A stretch of DNA of 64,000 bases from CAYREX01 sp964423505. GTDB lineage: Bacteria > Fermentibacterota > Fermentibacteria > Fermentibacterales > JCC-6. The position numbers were made by a program, and so were the translations under genes. Each line of letters opens with the position of its first letter. Within the stretch, counting starts at the first letter, position 1. The notes beneath the pieces are model-generated. The model saw only the letters and a list, made by a program, of their open reading frames with translations. It was not told where the DNA came from and searched no databases. This document shows positions 1 through 8,249 of the stretch, piece by piece. The DNA lies in the NCBI GenBank assembly GCA_964423505.1, contig CAYREX010000011.1, forward strand, positions 1 through 64,000, read 5' to 3'.

Positions 1-129
1 CCCACTTTCCAGAGGGCTCTTTTCAAGAATATCAACAACTTACGGAATCGGAGGGGCCGGAAATGTGCCCACCCGTGTCAAACACCAGTTAGTATGATAC
101 CTAACATGAATCTAGCCGGGGAGGTAGCG

Positions 130-219
130 TTGAACAAGTCCAGATTCACAGAGCGGCAGATCGTCGGGATACTGCAGGAGGCGGATGCCGGCGAGGGTTG
201 CGTAACCCATGTTCTGTAA
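130..219 (+). pseudogene. IS3-family OrfA transposase, N-terminal stub
   Basis: A TTG start preceded by GGGGAGG opens a reading frame beginning LNKSRFTERQIVGILQEADA, which is the characteristic N-terminus of IS3-family OrfA proteins (helix-turn-helix DNA-binding subunit of the transposase). Homology stops after about 22 residues and the frame closes at 217-219, next to the end of the IS256-type element. The upstream 64-129 stretch starts with TGTG and has a small dyad (GTTAG..CTAAC), consistent with an IS3 terminus, but no partner end is visible. It cannot encode a working transposase. Confidence 0.7.
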
Positions 220-1511
220 ATTCATGATCCAGAGCTGATCTCCTTCACGGTCATGTACTTCCTCCCAGTCTCCCACCGGTCGCTGATCTCCATCAGCCGG
301 GCAGTAGCCAGTCTCAGCAGGGATGCCTCGTTCGGCAGGGGGCCGGTGACTCTCAGCCTCCTCTTCAGCTCCCTGTGATACCGCTCCAGCATGTTGGTCG
401 TGCCCATGTGCCTGCGCTCGCTCTTCGCAAGGCGATAGACAGCAAAGCCCTCAGGGAGATTCTCTTCCATCCAGCGTGACAGGCGTGGAGCCGTTTTCTC
501 GTACTTCCTGACGACCAGCTCCAGGTGCTCCCTGGCCTCATCCGGGTTCGATGAGCCAAGTACCGTGCGTATGTCCTCCGCCACCTCCTTCCGCATCTCC
601 ACCCGGGGTACTTAGCCTGACGCATTCCTCTGCAGGTGCACATGGCAGCGATTCCACACCGCTCCGTGAAAGCATCCCGAGACAGCCTTCCTAAGACCCT
701 CGTGATCATCGCTCACGATGTACTTCACACCATGGAGGCCACGCTCCTTCAGATCTCGCAGGAAGTCCCTCCAGGATACCTCCCCTTCGCCCAGAGCGAT
801 GCAGGTACCCAGCACCGATCGGTGACCGCTCGGGCTTACCCCCACCGCCGTCAGCACCGCGCTGTTCCTCAGCACTCCGTCTCTCCGCACCTTGTGATAC
901 GTCGCATCAAGTACCAGCCTCGGACACTCCCCGAGAGGACGGCTCCGCCAGGCTTCCAGCTCCTCGTCCAGCATAACCGTCGCCCTGCTAACCTCCGCAG
1001 AGCTGACCTCGAGACCGCAAAGCTCCTCCAGCACCCGAGTGACCTGCGGGTGGATACACCGGTCACGTACATCTCGGCCATGGCTGTCACCAGAGCCCGG
1101 TCGCTCCGCATACCCCTCTCGAGGCAACCCGGATATAAGGACACCCCGTCCCGCACTTGGGGCATCCTCAGATCCAGGGCTCCAACTCGGCTCTTGACCC
1201 TCTTGGGCTTGTATCCGTTGGCATACCCACTACGGTCAGGAGTCCGCTCGTAAGGTCCCGCTCCCAGTGCCCGACTACGCTCCAGGCGCATCGCCATGTT
1301 AAGCAGCAACTCAACCACCCTGGGCAGTCCTTCCAGTCCCTCGCCGATCAGCACTTCCATAATCTCGGCGAAAGTCTTATCGTCCGTCTGCGGGTTGATC
1401 ATGAGACCTCCTTCGTTGGTGTGGTGACCCGAAGGAATATGATCAGCCCGGGGGGCTGCCGCTGAAATCGGCAGCCCCTCCGCCCATCAGACGGTATCCG
1501 AAATTACGGAA
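212..1511 (-). mobile_element. IS256-family insertion sequence, decayed
   Basis: The element is about 1.3 kb, the usual IS256 size, and carries one mutator-type transposase gene. Candidate terminal inverted repeats are TTCTGTAAATTC at 212-223 and, on the other strand, TTCCGTAATTTC at 1511-1500 (10 of 12 matching). The flanks next to these ends show no matching 8-9 bp duplication, so the element probably recombined or its neighbours were deleted after insertion. The exact borders are therefore approximate. It lies between an IS3 stub and a foreign-looking gene. Confidence 0.7.
222..1402 (-). pseudogene. IS256-family (mutator) transposase, frameshift and nonsense mutation
   Basis: Read from ATG at 1402, the protein matches IS256/mutator transposases in order: AEMYVTGVSTRR, then EELCGLEVSS, LVLDATYHKVR (first catalytic Asp), VSDDHEGLRKAV (second Asp), RCHVHLQRNA and NMLERYHRELKRR (catalytic Glu). 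Two lesions break it. About one base is missing near 1041-1046, shifting frame after the ST-RR motif. An in-frame TAA at 612-614 stands where relatives have Tyr in the N-A-x-x-Y-V-P segment. The third part (222-602) is in the same frame as the second. The DDE residues survive, so decay looks recent, but no full-length product can be made without recoding. Confidence 0.85.
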
Positions 1512-1514
1512 GCA

Positions 1515-2945
1515 ATGATGCACAATCTGACGAACCTGGATCGCCCTATCGGAGTCCTAGTGGGGTCGGCCTGTGGCGATGCACTTGGCGCAGGCTACGA
1601 GTTCACCCAGCCCCGGCCCGACACTCTTATTGTGATGGAGGGTGGAGGTCTGTTCCGCTGGGCACCAGGGGAGTGGACTGATGACACGCAGATGTCGATC
1701 TGCATCGCCGAGGAAGCCGCCACAGACACTCTGGATCCCCTCGCGGTAGGTGACCGGTTTCTCGACTGGTTGGCAAGCGATCCTCCCGACGTTGGTCTCA
1801 TGACCAGTTCGGTACTGGGAGCAGCATCGACAGGGGCTGACCTGCCCCGGGCTGCTATCGAATACAGCAATCGCCGGGGTCGGTGCGGTGGCAACGGCAG
1901 TCTCATGCGTACCGCACCTGTTGCCCTGGCACTCCTGGGGGACAGAGATGCCATTGCTCGATCTGCCCGGAGCATCTCGGACCTCACACATGCCGACCCG
2001 GATGCCGGGGACGCCTGCGTGCTGTGGTGCCTGGCTATAGATCATGCCATAGCCACCGGAGAGCTTGATGTCCGTGCCGGGCTGAGCTGTCTGCCTCTCG
2101 AGCGTCGAAATCGGTGGGCGGGGCTCATCGATGAAGCCGAGCAGACTCCCATGAGCGAGTTCACCGGAAACGGGTGGGTAGTCCGAGCGTTTCAGGCAGC
2201 CTGGGCGGCTATAACTCAGACACCCATCCCGCAAGACCGGCCCGGCAGACACCTGCCAGTAGCGCTCGAAGCTGCTGTTCGAATAGGCGATGATACCGAT
2301 ACCGTAGCTGCTATTGCCGGAGCCCTGCTCGGTGCTCGCTGGGGCGTCTCGGCTGTACCGGCAGCATGGAAGGCTCTACTGCATGGCTGGCCGGGCTACG
2401 ATGCCCGTGACCTGACACGCCTCGCAATGCTCGCAGCCAATGGTCATCCCGACAGCACCGGTTGGCCAACAGCCACCAGCATGATTGGGTACTACGAAGA
2501 CACATGGGCAGCTGATCCCATCGACAGACCGCTTCGAGCCGATCCGGGCGTGACCATGGGCAACGTCTTTGCCTCACCCCATACGGACGCCGATGTAATT
2601 GTATCCCTGTGCCGTATGGGGTCCGAACCGCTGCGACCGAGCGGGCGACATGTAGACATCATGCTGATTGATCACACAGGTCCTGCCGTTAACCCCAACC
2701 TGCTTCAAGTACTGGAAGACACATCTGACGCCATCGCAGGTTGGAGGACCAAGGGACTAACAGTATTTCTCCACTGCGTCCATGCACACAACCGCACGCC
2801 CGTCACAGCCGCTGCTTACCTGATTCGTCGGTTCGGGATGACACCCGAAGGTGCACTGAATGAGGTGCAAGATTGTCTCGGAAACGGGCCAGATAACCCG
2901 ACTATCCTAGAAGCACTACGATCCATCAAGCCCTTTGAAGGGTGA
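1515..2945 (+). CDS. ADP-ribosylglycohydrolase fused to a dual-specificity-phosphatase-like domain
   Basis: Residues 1 to about 300 are a DraG/ARH-type ADP-ribosylhydrolase: GSACGDALGAGYEF, the metal-binding EWTDDTQM near the N-terminus, and GDDTDTVAAIAGALLGARWG towards the end of the fold. Members remove ADP-ribose from proteins or small molecules using paired Mg2+ ions. Residues about 340-476 form a cysteine-phosphatase-like domain with an HCx5R loop (C421, R427, in FLHCVHAHNRTP). Nearly all arginine codons are CGN, with a single AGG seen, unlike the AGG-rich host genes. That and the flanking insertion sequences suggest horizontal transfer. The start (ATG 1515 or 1518) uses GGAAG at the right edge of the IS256 element. 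Substrate unknown. Confidence 0.85.
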   Translation: MMHNLTNLDRPIGVLVGSACGDALGAGYEFTQPRPDTLIVMEGGGLFRWAPGEWTDDTQMSICIAEEAATDTLDPLAVGDRFLDWLASDPPDVGLMTSSVLGAASTGADLPRAAIEYSNRRGRCGGNGSLMRTAPVALALLGDRDAIARSARSISDLTHADPDAGDACVLWCLAIDHAIATGELDVRAGLSCLPLERRNRWAGLIDEAEQTPMSEFTGNGWVVRAFQAAWAAITQTPIPQDRPGRHLPVALEAAVRIGDDTDTVAAIAGALLGARWGVSAVPAAWKALLHGWPGYDARDLTRLAMLAANGHPDSTGWPTATSMIGYYEDTWAADPIDRPLRADPGVTMGNVFASPHTDADVIVSLCRMGSEPLRPSGRHVDIMLIDHTGPAVNPNLLQVLEDTSDAIAGWRTKGLTVFLHCVHAHNRTPVTAAAYLIRRFGMTPEGALNEVQDCLGNGPDNPTILEALRSIKPFEG

Positions 2946-2951
2946 GCACTT

Positions 2952-3195
2952 AAGCCAATAGCTTTCCTCCTGCCTAGTGATGCGTCCATCCAGCGGCTGG
3001 AAGCGCTGGAGCCTGAGGCGCTCATCCTCTCCGGCGGCCCCTCCAGCGTCTACGACGAGGGTGCTCCGAGGGCCGTCCCGGAGGTCTTCTCCATGGACCT
3101 GCCCATCCTGTGGATCTGCTACGGCATGCAGCTGCTGGCGTTGGACAGCGACGGCAGGGTGGAGGGTGGACACGACAGGGAGTACGGCCCTGCTC
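2952..3195 (+). pseudogene. guaA: guaA (GMP synthase) glutaminase-domain fragment, 5' piece
   Basis: Directly after the preceding stop codon, the frame reads FLLPSDASIQRLEALEPEAL, then ILSGGPSSVYDEGAPRAVPE, then LPILWICYGMQLLALDSDG and REYGPA. This is the class I glutamine amidotransferase domain of GMP synthase, including the nucleophile Cys of the ICYGMQ loop. About 30-35 N-terminal residues of a normal GuaA (the DFGSQY region) are missing and no start codon belongs to it. The frame is cut at 3195 by the IS21-family element and resumes at 5427. A working GMP synthase must be elsewhere or purines salvaged. Confidence 0.85.
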
Positions 3196-3245
3196 TGTCA
3201 GCGCCGGTCTTATATGCGACACAATCGCCGGTTTTGATGCGACAG
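3196..3245 (+). repeat. Left terminal inverted repeat of the IS21-family element
   Basis: Fifty bases beginning TGTCAGCGCCGG, containing two tandem copies of a roughly 20-bp motif (CGCCGGTCTTATATGCGACA and CGCCGGTTTTGATGCGACA) that are the probable IstA binding sites. It is followed by 92 bases of leader before istA. Confidence 0.85.
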
Positions 3246-3337
3246 TTGGCTGAGGGGTAGCAAGAGGGCCCCCAGGGGTGTATAGTGCGAGTTGTTAATC
3301 CCGTAACAGCAACCACATACACCGCAAGGAGGCCCAG

Positions 3338-4594
3338 GTGGAGTATACATCCGATGCCACCCGTGTCGCAAGGTTCATGATGGAATCAGGTATGCAGGTG
3401 ACGGAGATCGCCTCACAGCTCGGTGTGCACCGCAGTACGGTGTACCGGTGGCAGCAGGGCAAGAGTCCCGGCAGACGGAGGCGCAGGAGCAAGCTGGATC
3501 CCTACAGGGACTACATCCGCTCGCGACTGAGAGACTACCGGCTGCCGGCCACAGTGATGATCCGTGAGCTTCAGGAGCAGGGTTACGATGGAGGCATCAC
3601 CATCCTCAAGGACTTCATGAAGGAGGTCAAGGAGGAGTACGTCCAGGAGGTGGTGGACCGCTTCGAGACGGAGCCGGGCAGTCAGGCCCAGATCGACTGG
3701 GGCGAGTGCGGCCTCCTCATGCATGAGGGCAGGAGACGCAAGCTCTATCTGCTGGTGGTGGTGCTGGGCTACTCCCGCTACATGTGGGCGGAGTTCACCA
3801 CGACTACCAGGAGGCCCGAGCTGATCCGCCTGATGGAGAGGTCCTTTCGGGAGACTGGCGGAGTGCCTCGTGAGCTGCTGGTGGACAATATGCGGCAGGT
3901 GGTGGACCAGCCCCGCCAGGGAGCAACACCCGCCCTGGTAAACAGAGACTTCGAGGAGTTCTCGCGGTGGTGGGGATTCCGGACGGTCGCCTGCCCTCCC
4001 TACTGGCCCAGGACAAAGGGCAAGGTCGAGAGGGGCATCGACTACGTCAAGCGCTCCTTCCTGGAGGGCAGGAGCTTCTCCGACCTGGCCGACCTCAATG
4101 CCCAGCTCCGTGCATGGCTTGCCGATGTGGCCAATGTCCGCATGCATGGCACCGTAAAGGAGCGGCCCGTGGACCGGCTCCGGATGGATCTGGCCGCCAT
4201 GGGAGCAGTCAGCTCCGACTCCTACCCCTCGCTGGAGCGGCATAACCGCCTTGCGGACCATGACGGCATGATCAGCTTCAGGGGCGTCAGGTACTCGGTG
4301 GATCCCCGCATCATCAGGAGTAGACGCACTCAGGTCGAGGTGCGAGAGGGAGCGGACGGCATTCTCAGGGCCTATCATGACGGCAGACTGGTCGCCCAGC
4401 ACCGGCTCATGTCCTCCGGCTCTCCACCCCAGGAGGATCCACGCCATGCGGCACTCCGCAGGGAGCTTGCAGCCAGGCCCGAGAGACGGTCCTCGCGGAG
4501 GGGCAAGTCCCCCCGCTTCGCCCAGTACGACATGCCCTCCGTGGTTGAGAGACCGCTCGAGGTCTACGAGGAGCTCGTCAGTGCCTGCGTATGA
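3338..4594 (+). CDS. istA: IS21-family transposase IstA
   Basis: This 418-residue DDE recombinase cuts and joins the element ends. The N-terminus is a helix-turn-helix (VTEIASQLGVHRSTVYRWQQ, residues about 21-40). The catalytic core follows with SQAQIDWGE (first Asp), LLVDNMRQVV (second Asp) and YWPRTKGKVERGIDYVKRS (catalytic Glu), in the canonical IS21 order. A GGAGG ribosome binding site lies just upstream of ATG 3338. The stop codon overlaps the start of istB by 14 bases, suggesting translational coupling. No frameshift or internal stop is seen. Confidence 0.95.
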   Translation: MEYTSDATRVARFMMESGMQVTEIASQLGVHRSTVYRWQQGKSPGRRRRRSKLDPYRDYIRSRLRDYRLPATVMIRELQEQGYDGGITILKDFMKEVKEEYVQEVVDRFETEPGSQAQIDWGECGLLMHEGRRRKLYLLVVVLGYSRYMWAEFTTTTRRPELIRLMERSFRETGGVPRELLVDNMRQVVDQPRQGATPALVNRDFEEFSRWWGFRTVACPPYWPRTKGKVERGIDYVKRSFLEGRSFSDLADLNAQLRAWLADVANVRMHGTVKERPVDRLRMDLAAMGAVSSDSYPSLERHNRLADHDGMISFRGVRYSVDPRIIRSRRTQVEVREGADGILRAYHDGRLVAQHRLMSSGSPPQEDPRHAALRRELAARPERRSSRRGKSPRFAQYDMPSVVERPLEVYEELVSACV

Positions 4595-5399
4595 GGCGGC
4601 AAGGGTCTCCCTGGAGCGGCTGGGTATGACCACCGCACTGGACTCCCTGGACACTGTCCTGGAGGCCGCACGCACCAGCGATCTCAATCCGGTGGAGGTC
4701 ATCGACCGGCTGCTGGGGATCGAGGCCGATGCCAGACACGAGCGCAGGGTCATGACCAATACCAAGTTCGCAGGTCTGCCATACAGACGCACCCTGGATG
4801 ACTTCGACTTCACCGCCCAGCCTTCCGTGGACAGTGAGCTGATTGAGAGACTCGGTACACTGCGCTTCATGGAGGAGGGCGCAAACGTCATCTTCCTGGG
4901 ACCGCCCGGAGTAGGCAAGACCCACCTTGCGGTGGCCCTGGCGATCAGGGCTCTGGAGACGGGATACAAGGCCTACTTCATCACCATGAGCAGCCTGGTG
5001 AGGAAGCATGCCGAGTATGTCCGCAGGGACAAGGCTGACAGACTGATAAGCACCCTTGCCAGACCCTCGCTTCTCGTCCTGGACGAGGTCGGCTATACAC
5101 CTCTGGACAGGGATGCGGCTACACTCCTGTTTGACGTGATAGGCACCAGATACAGGAGACGCAAGCCTGTCATCCTCACCTCCAACAAGTCATGGGGCAG
5201 GTGGGGCGAGATCATGCCAGACAGAATCATGGCCACGGCCATTCTGGACAGGCTGCTGCACTATTCGGTAACCATCAACATCTCCGGAGACAGCTATAGG
5301 CTCAGGCAGCACAGAGAGCATGGCTTGCTCTCAGGAGGCATTCCAGGAAGGGAGGAAGGCGACGCCGGATGTGTCGCATCTAAACCGGCGAAACTGTAG
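4581..5399 (+). CDS. istB: IS21-family helper ATPase IstB
   Basis: IstB is the DnaA/DnaC-like AAA+ ATPase that bends target DNA and recruits IstA. The 272-residue product has Walker A GPPGVGKTHLA, Walker B LLVLDEVGY and the conserved LTSNKSWGRWGEI (sensor I) segment, ending with DRLLHYSVTINISGDSYRLR. The GTG at 4581 is chosen because GAGGAG lies upstream and the product then begins VPAYEAARVSLERLGM as in relatives; it overlaps istA by 14 bases. The last codons run into the right terminal repeat. Confidence 0.95.
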   Translation: MPAYEAARVSLERLGMTTALDSLDTVLEAARTSDLNPVEVIDRLLGIEADARHERRVMTNTKFAGLPYRRTLDDFDFTAQPSVDSELIERLGTLRFMEEGANVIFLGPPGVGKTHLAVALAIRALETGYKAYFITMSSLVRKHAEYVRRDKADRLISTLARPSLLVLDEVGYTPLDRDAATLLFDVIGTRYRRRKPVILTSNKSWGRWGEIMPDRIMATAILDRLLHYSVTINISGDSYRLRQHREHGLLSGGIPGREEGDAGCVASKPAKL

Positions 5400-5420
5400 C
5401 ATCTGAAACCGGCGTTGACA
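5371..5420 (-). repeat. Right terminal inverted repeat of the IS21-family element
   Basis: Mirror copy of the left end, 40 of 50 positions identical when reversed, with two internal CGCCGGT-type motifs. It overlaps the last 29 bases of istB. The base after it begins the CTGCTC target duplication. Confidence 0.85.
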
Positions 5421-5572
5421 CTGCTCCGCTGGTCCCCGAAGGCGGCAGCAGGCTCTTCCAGGGTGTAGATTCCAGCGGCACCGCCTGGATGAGCCACGGC
5501 GACCGGGTGGTGGAGCCGCCGCCGGGGGGCCTTCTGTATGACAGGGAGTTACTGGCCTCAGGGCTGTCCTGA
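5421..5572 (+). pseudogene. guaA: guaA (GMP synthase) fragment, 3' piece
   Basis: After the target duplication the guaA frame continues PLVPEGGSRLFQGVDSSG, then TAWMSHGDRVVEPPPGG, matching the WMSHGD block that carries the catalytic His of the GMP synthase glutaminase domain. Homology ends there; the frame finishes LLYDRELLASGLS and stops at 5570-5572. The ATP pyrophosphatase and dimerisation domains are absent. The end overlaps the 3' end of the convergent flavoprotein gene by 15 bases, so the original gene was truncated by deletion as well as split by IS21. Confidence 0.85.
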
Positions 5573-7108
5573 GGTTGAAGGTTCGGGCTTCGGCGAGGGA
5601 CCATGCAGTATGGTTTCGATTACGTCTGACGCCGTGTAGCTCTTCTCGCCTTTGCGGACGAACTCAGTTACCAGGTGGAAGTCATCGCCCAGGGTTACAA
5701 GGCACTGCTCGCAGCTGCCTCCGGCAAGGATCTGCGGGAGGCCGATGTTGGCCAGGAGCGCGTTGCAGAGGCACTTCCTGCCCGCCGTATCCTCGATCCT
5801 GCCCCCCTTGGCCACGTAATCGTTCTCCGGTTCCGCCGGGCAGCGATAACCGATGACATCATCGTTCCAGTAGGCCGCCCTGAGGAAGCCAAGGTCGCAC
5901 TTCCGCACCCTGCCCTTGTAGCATTCCGGCGATGAGAGGGAGCCGGGGAGGTCCGCTACCTTGAACGGGAACCCTGTGGGTGAGGCCGAGGGGTCGGTGA
6001 AGACGGATGCGCTGCCTGCCTGAGCCAGCTCGAGCAGCCGCTCCTTCACTCCCGGGTCGAGCCCCGATTCGGCGCAGAGGGCGAAGGCAGTTCCCACCTG
6101 AACGCCGGCTGCCGACTCCGCCAGTGCCTTCTGTAGTCCTGCGTGCGAGCCGTAGGAGCCTGCCAGCCAGAAAGGGAGGCCGGTATCCCGTATCCTCTCC
6201 AGGTCGATGCTGTCCCGTGGACCGTACACAGGCTCTCCCGAATCGCTCAGGTCGGGTCTGCCCCTTGGGGGAGCGTTGTGCCCGCCGGCGCTGGGCATCT
6301 CGACTATGAACCCGTCCATCTGGTCGGGGAGCTGTCTCAGGAGGACCGAGACCAGGAGGTTGGACGACACGATCGGCAGGAAGAGGGGTCTGTGGAGCTC
6401 CGGTGGCTCTTCTCCCTCCGCCCAGAAGTCGCGCGGGTCGAGGGTCAGGGTAGCGGTAACTCCCTCCGGCGCGGAGCCGTCAACGTTGATCTCGTAGATT
6501 GCGGGTGAATGCTCCGAGAGCGCGCTCAGCGCGGGGGGTATCTGCAGGGGGATTCCGGCGCCGACTATTACCACATCGACACCTGCGAGCATGGCCCCGT
6601 AGAGCGATGGCAGATGGGGCAGCTGTATCTTCTCGAGGTAGTTGATGCCTACGGGGTTGTCGTGACCATCCCTGGCCAGGAAGACCTCGACGAAGTTCGA
6701 GGCGATGCAGAGCGACTGCAGCCAGGAGCTGTCGTCGACCGTGTGGAAGCCGGTGCTGCCGTAGGCGTCCCCCTTTCCCCTTCCCCCGGGGTTGAAGCAC
6801 CGGGCGAGGACCCGCTCGGCCACATCCCGCAGGGGAAGGGCGGCGAGTGCCCTCCTGACGTTCCCTCCGGGATCGCCATCCTGGAGCCGCCTGAACATTA
6901 TCTGGTCCAGCCCAGTGCCCGATACGACCCCGAGGCCGCCGGATGTCGAGACGGCTCGGGCGAGGCGCCAGCCGGAGACCCCGGCTCCCATTCCGCCCTG
7001 GATGATCTGCGGCAGTCCGGTCCTCGGGATCACTCCTTCACCCGGTCTCGTTCCTTTTTTATACACTGTCGGGGGTTCCTCATTCCAGGTAGCTCCTGCG
7101 CGGGTCAT
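5558..7108 (-). CDS. Nitronate monooxygenase-like FMN oxidoreductase, long form
   Basis: The N-terminal half matches the NPD/nitronate monooxygenase TIM barrel: LPQIIQGGMGAGVSGW, VSTSGGLGVVSGTGLD, DVVIVGAGIPLQIP, then IVEMPSAGGHNAP. These enzymes bind FMN and oxidise nitronates or act as enoyl reductases (FabK, PfaD). At 516 residues it is much longer than the usual 320-360. The extra C-terminal part is Cys-rich (YRCPAEP, RKCLCNALLANIGLPQI, GGSCEQC), a pattern I associate with a long NMO subfamily of unknown substrate. Start at 7108 is tentative; a GTG before IPRTGLPQIIQ is possible. It is the only gene before a 328-base gap upstream and has no obvious partner. Confidence 0.75.
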   Translation of the reverse strand: MTRAGATWNEEPPTVYKKGTRPGEGVIPRTGLPQIIQGGMGAGVSGWRLARAVSTSGGLGVVSGTGLDQIMFRRLQDGDPGGNVRRALAALPLRDVAERVLARCFNPGGRGKGDAYGSTGFHTVDDSSWLQSLCIASNFVEVFLARDGHDNPVGINYLEKIQLPHLPSLYGAMLAGVDVVIVGAGIPLQIPPALSALSEHSPAIYEINVDGSAPEGVTATLTLDPRDFWAEGEEPPELHRPLFLPIVSSNLLVSVLLRQLPDQMDGFIVEMPSAGGHNAPPRGRPDLSDSGEPVYGPRDSIDLERIRDTGLPFWLAGSYGSHAGLQKALAESAAGVQVGTAFALCAESGLDPGVKERLLELAQAGSASVFTDPSASPTGFPFKVADLPGSLSSPECYKGRVRKCDLGFLRAAYWNDDVIGYRCPAEPENDYVAKGGRIEDTAGRKCLCNALLANIGLPQILAGGSCEQCLVTLGDDFHLVTEFVRKGEKSYTASDVIETILHGPSPKPEPSTSGQP

Positions 7109-7436
7109 GGGTCAGCTGGTAGTGGAATAATGGCACGGCAAGAGAATTGTATTCAGCACATCACATATCATCAGGATACCACAAACAGGTGCGATACGCA
7201 AGCATGATCCATCTCCGATGTTCATGGGACGCCCCTGCCATCGGCTCTCATCGCCTCACGTTCGGGATTGGCTATCTTGTTGGGGTGCGAGCACTCAAGA
7301 CAATCCCATGCAGGCTGATCCCGGCAGCCAGGGCACCGGGGCGAGCCGGCAAGTGCCTGCTCTGCCGGCGAGCTCCCCGGGAGAGTAACTCCCGGACGCT
7401 TCCTGCATGAGGCGGCTCTATGGTCCGGCTGGAGGG
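7109..7436. other. Intergenic region without a convincing gene
   Basis: This 328-base stretch lies between the flavoprotein gene start and the end of the sugar-permease operon, both on the minus strand. It holds a 7-bp stem hairpin CCGGGAG-AGTAA-CTCCCGG at 7377-7395, placed to act as a 3' structure for the permease transcript but lacking a T-run. On the minus strand one frame contains a CPGC..CLEC zinc-ribbon-like segment without a supported start; I do not call it a gene. The promoter of the flavoprotein gene should be in the first 100 bases. Confidence 0.4.
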
Positions 7437-8249
7437 TCAGTCCTTCGTGGCCCCGGCGGTGAGGCCGCTGACTATCCTCCTCTGGACCAGCATGACCAGG
7501 GTGACCAGCGGCACTATCGCGATGATGGCCGCCGCGGAGAGCTCCCCCCAGGGGACACGGTACTGCCCGGGGAACTTGGCGATGGCCACAGGCACGGTCT
7601 GCATGGCCGGGTCGGTCATGATGAGCAGGGCGAAGAAGAACTCGTTCCAGGCGTAGATGAAGACGAGTATCGCGGTGGTGATGACTGCCGGCGCGGCCAC
7701 CGGGGCGAAGATGCGCCAGACGGTGGTCCACGGTCCGGCCCCGTCGATCATCGCCGCCTCCTCCAGCTCCCCGGGAAGCCTGGAGAAGAAGCCTGTGAGC
7801 ATCCAGATGGAGAGGGGGAGCATCAGGCCGGTGTAGGGGAGCACGAGGCCGGGGTGGGTGTTCAAAAGGCCCATGCCCATCAGCATGCGGTAGACCGCGC
7901 CGGCTATGGAGACCTGGGGGAACATGGAGGCGGCGAGCACGAGGCCGAGGACGGACCCGCGCCATCTTCCCCTGGAGCGGGAGAGGGGGTAGGCGGCCAG
8001 GGAGGCCATGAGAACGGTTAGCAGGGTGGTGGCGCCGGCCACCAGGAGGCTGTTGCCCATGCTCCCGAGGAAGCCGCGCTCCTCCAGGGCTATCCGGTAG
8101 GAGCCGGTGTCCAGGTCGGGCAGGAGCGAGGGCGGCCTGTCGTCCACCAGGCCGGGGGACTTGAGTGAGGTGGAGAGTATCCAGAGCACCGGCCCAAGGC
8201 AGAAGAGCAGCACAGCAGTTACGGCAAGGGCGGTCCAGAGCCCCCTCAT
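7437..8249 (-). CDS. Carbohydrate ABC transporter permease, MalG type
   Basis: A 270-residue inner-membrane protein with six hydrophobic segments and the EAA loop EEAAMIDGAGPWTTVWRIF that docks the ATPase. The C-terminal TLVMLVQRRIVSGLTAGATKD is typical of MalG/UgpE-type permeases. It overlaps the MalF-type gene by 4 bases (ATGA), following the order binding protein - MalF - MalG. The transported substrate is probably a sugar or glycoside, but nothing here fixes it. No ATPase gene is adjacent, so a shared MsmX-like ATPase elsewhere is expected. Confidence 0.92.
   Translation of the reverse strand: MRGLWTALAVTAVLLFCLGPVLWILSTSLKSPGLVDDRPPSLLPDLDTGSYRIALEERGFLGSMGNSLLVAGATTLLTVLMASLAAYPLSRSRGRWRGSVLGLVLAASMFPQVSIAGAVYRMLMGMGLLNTHPGLVLPYTGLMLPLSIWMLTGFFSRLPGELEEAAMIDGAGPWTTVWRIFAPVAAPAVITTAILVFIYAWNEFFFALLIMTDPAMQTVPVAIAKFPGQYRVPWGELSAAAIIAIVPLVTLVMLVQRRIVSGLTAGATKD

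Larger units (their letters stand above)
3196..5420 (+). mobile_element. IS21-family insertion sequence (2225 bp), apparently intact
   Basis: The element starts TGTCAGCGCCGG and ends with the complement TGTCAACGCCGG, with 40 of 50 terminal bases matching. Each end holds two copies of a CGCCGGT..GATGCGACA-type motif, the multiple terminal repeats typical of IS21. It carries overlapping istA and istB. The 6-bp sequence CTGCTC stands on both sides (3190-3195 and 5421-5426), a target-site duplication of IS21 size. Removing the element plus one duplication copy rejoins the guaA fragment in frame, so insertion is recent and clean. Confidence 0.93.

Noticed and set aside
636..1253. A 205-codon open frame on the plus strand
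   Set aside because: It is antisense to the IS256 transposase whose catalytic motifs are clear, and its product has no recognisable feature.
7222..7436. Zinc-ribbon-like CPGC..CLEC segment on the minus strand
   Set aside because: No start codon with a ribosome binding site; the frame upstream is a shadow of the permease. Could be chance in GC-rich DNA.
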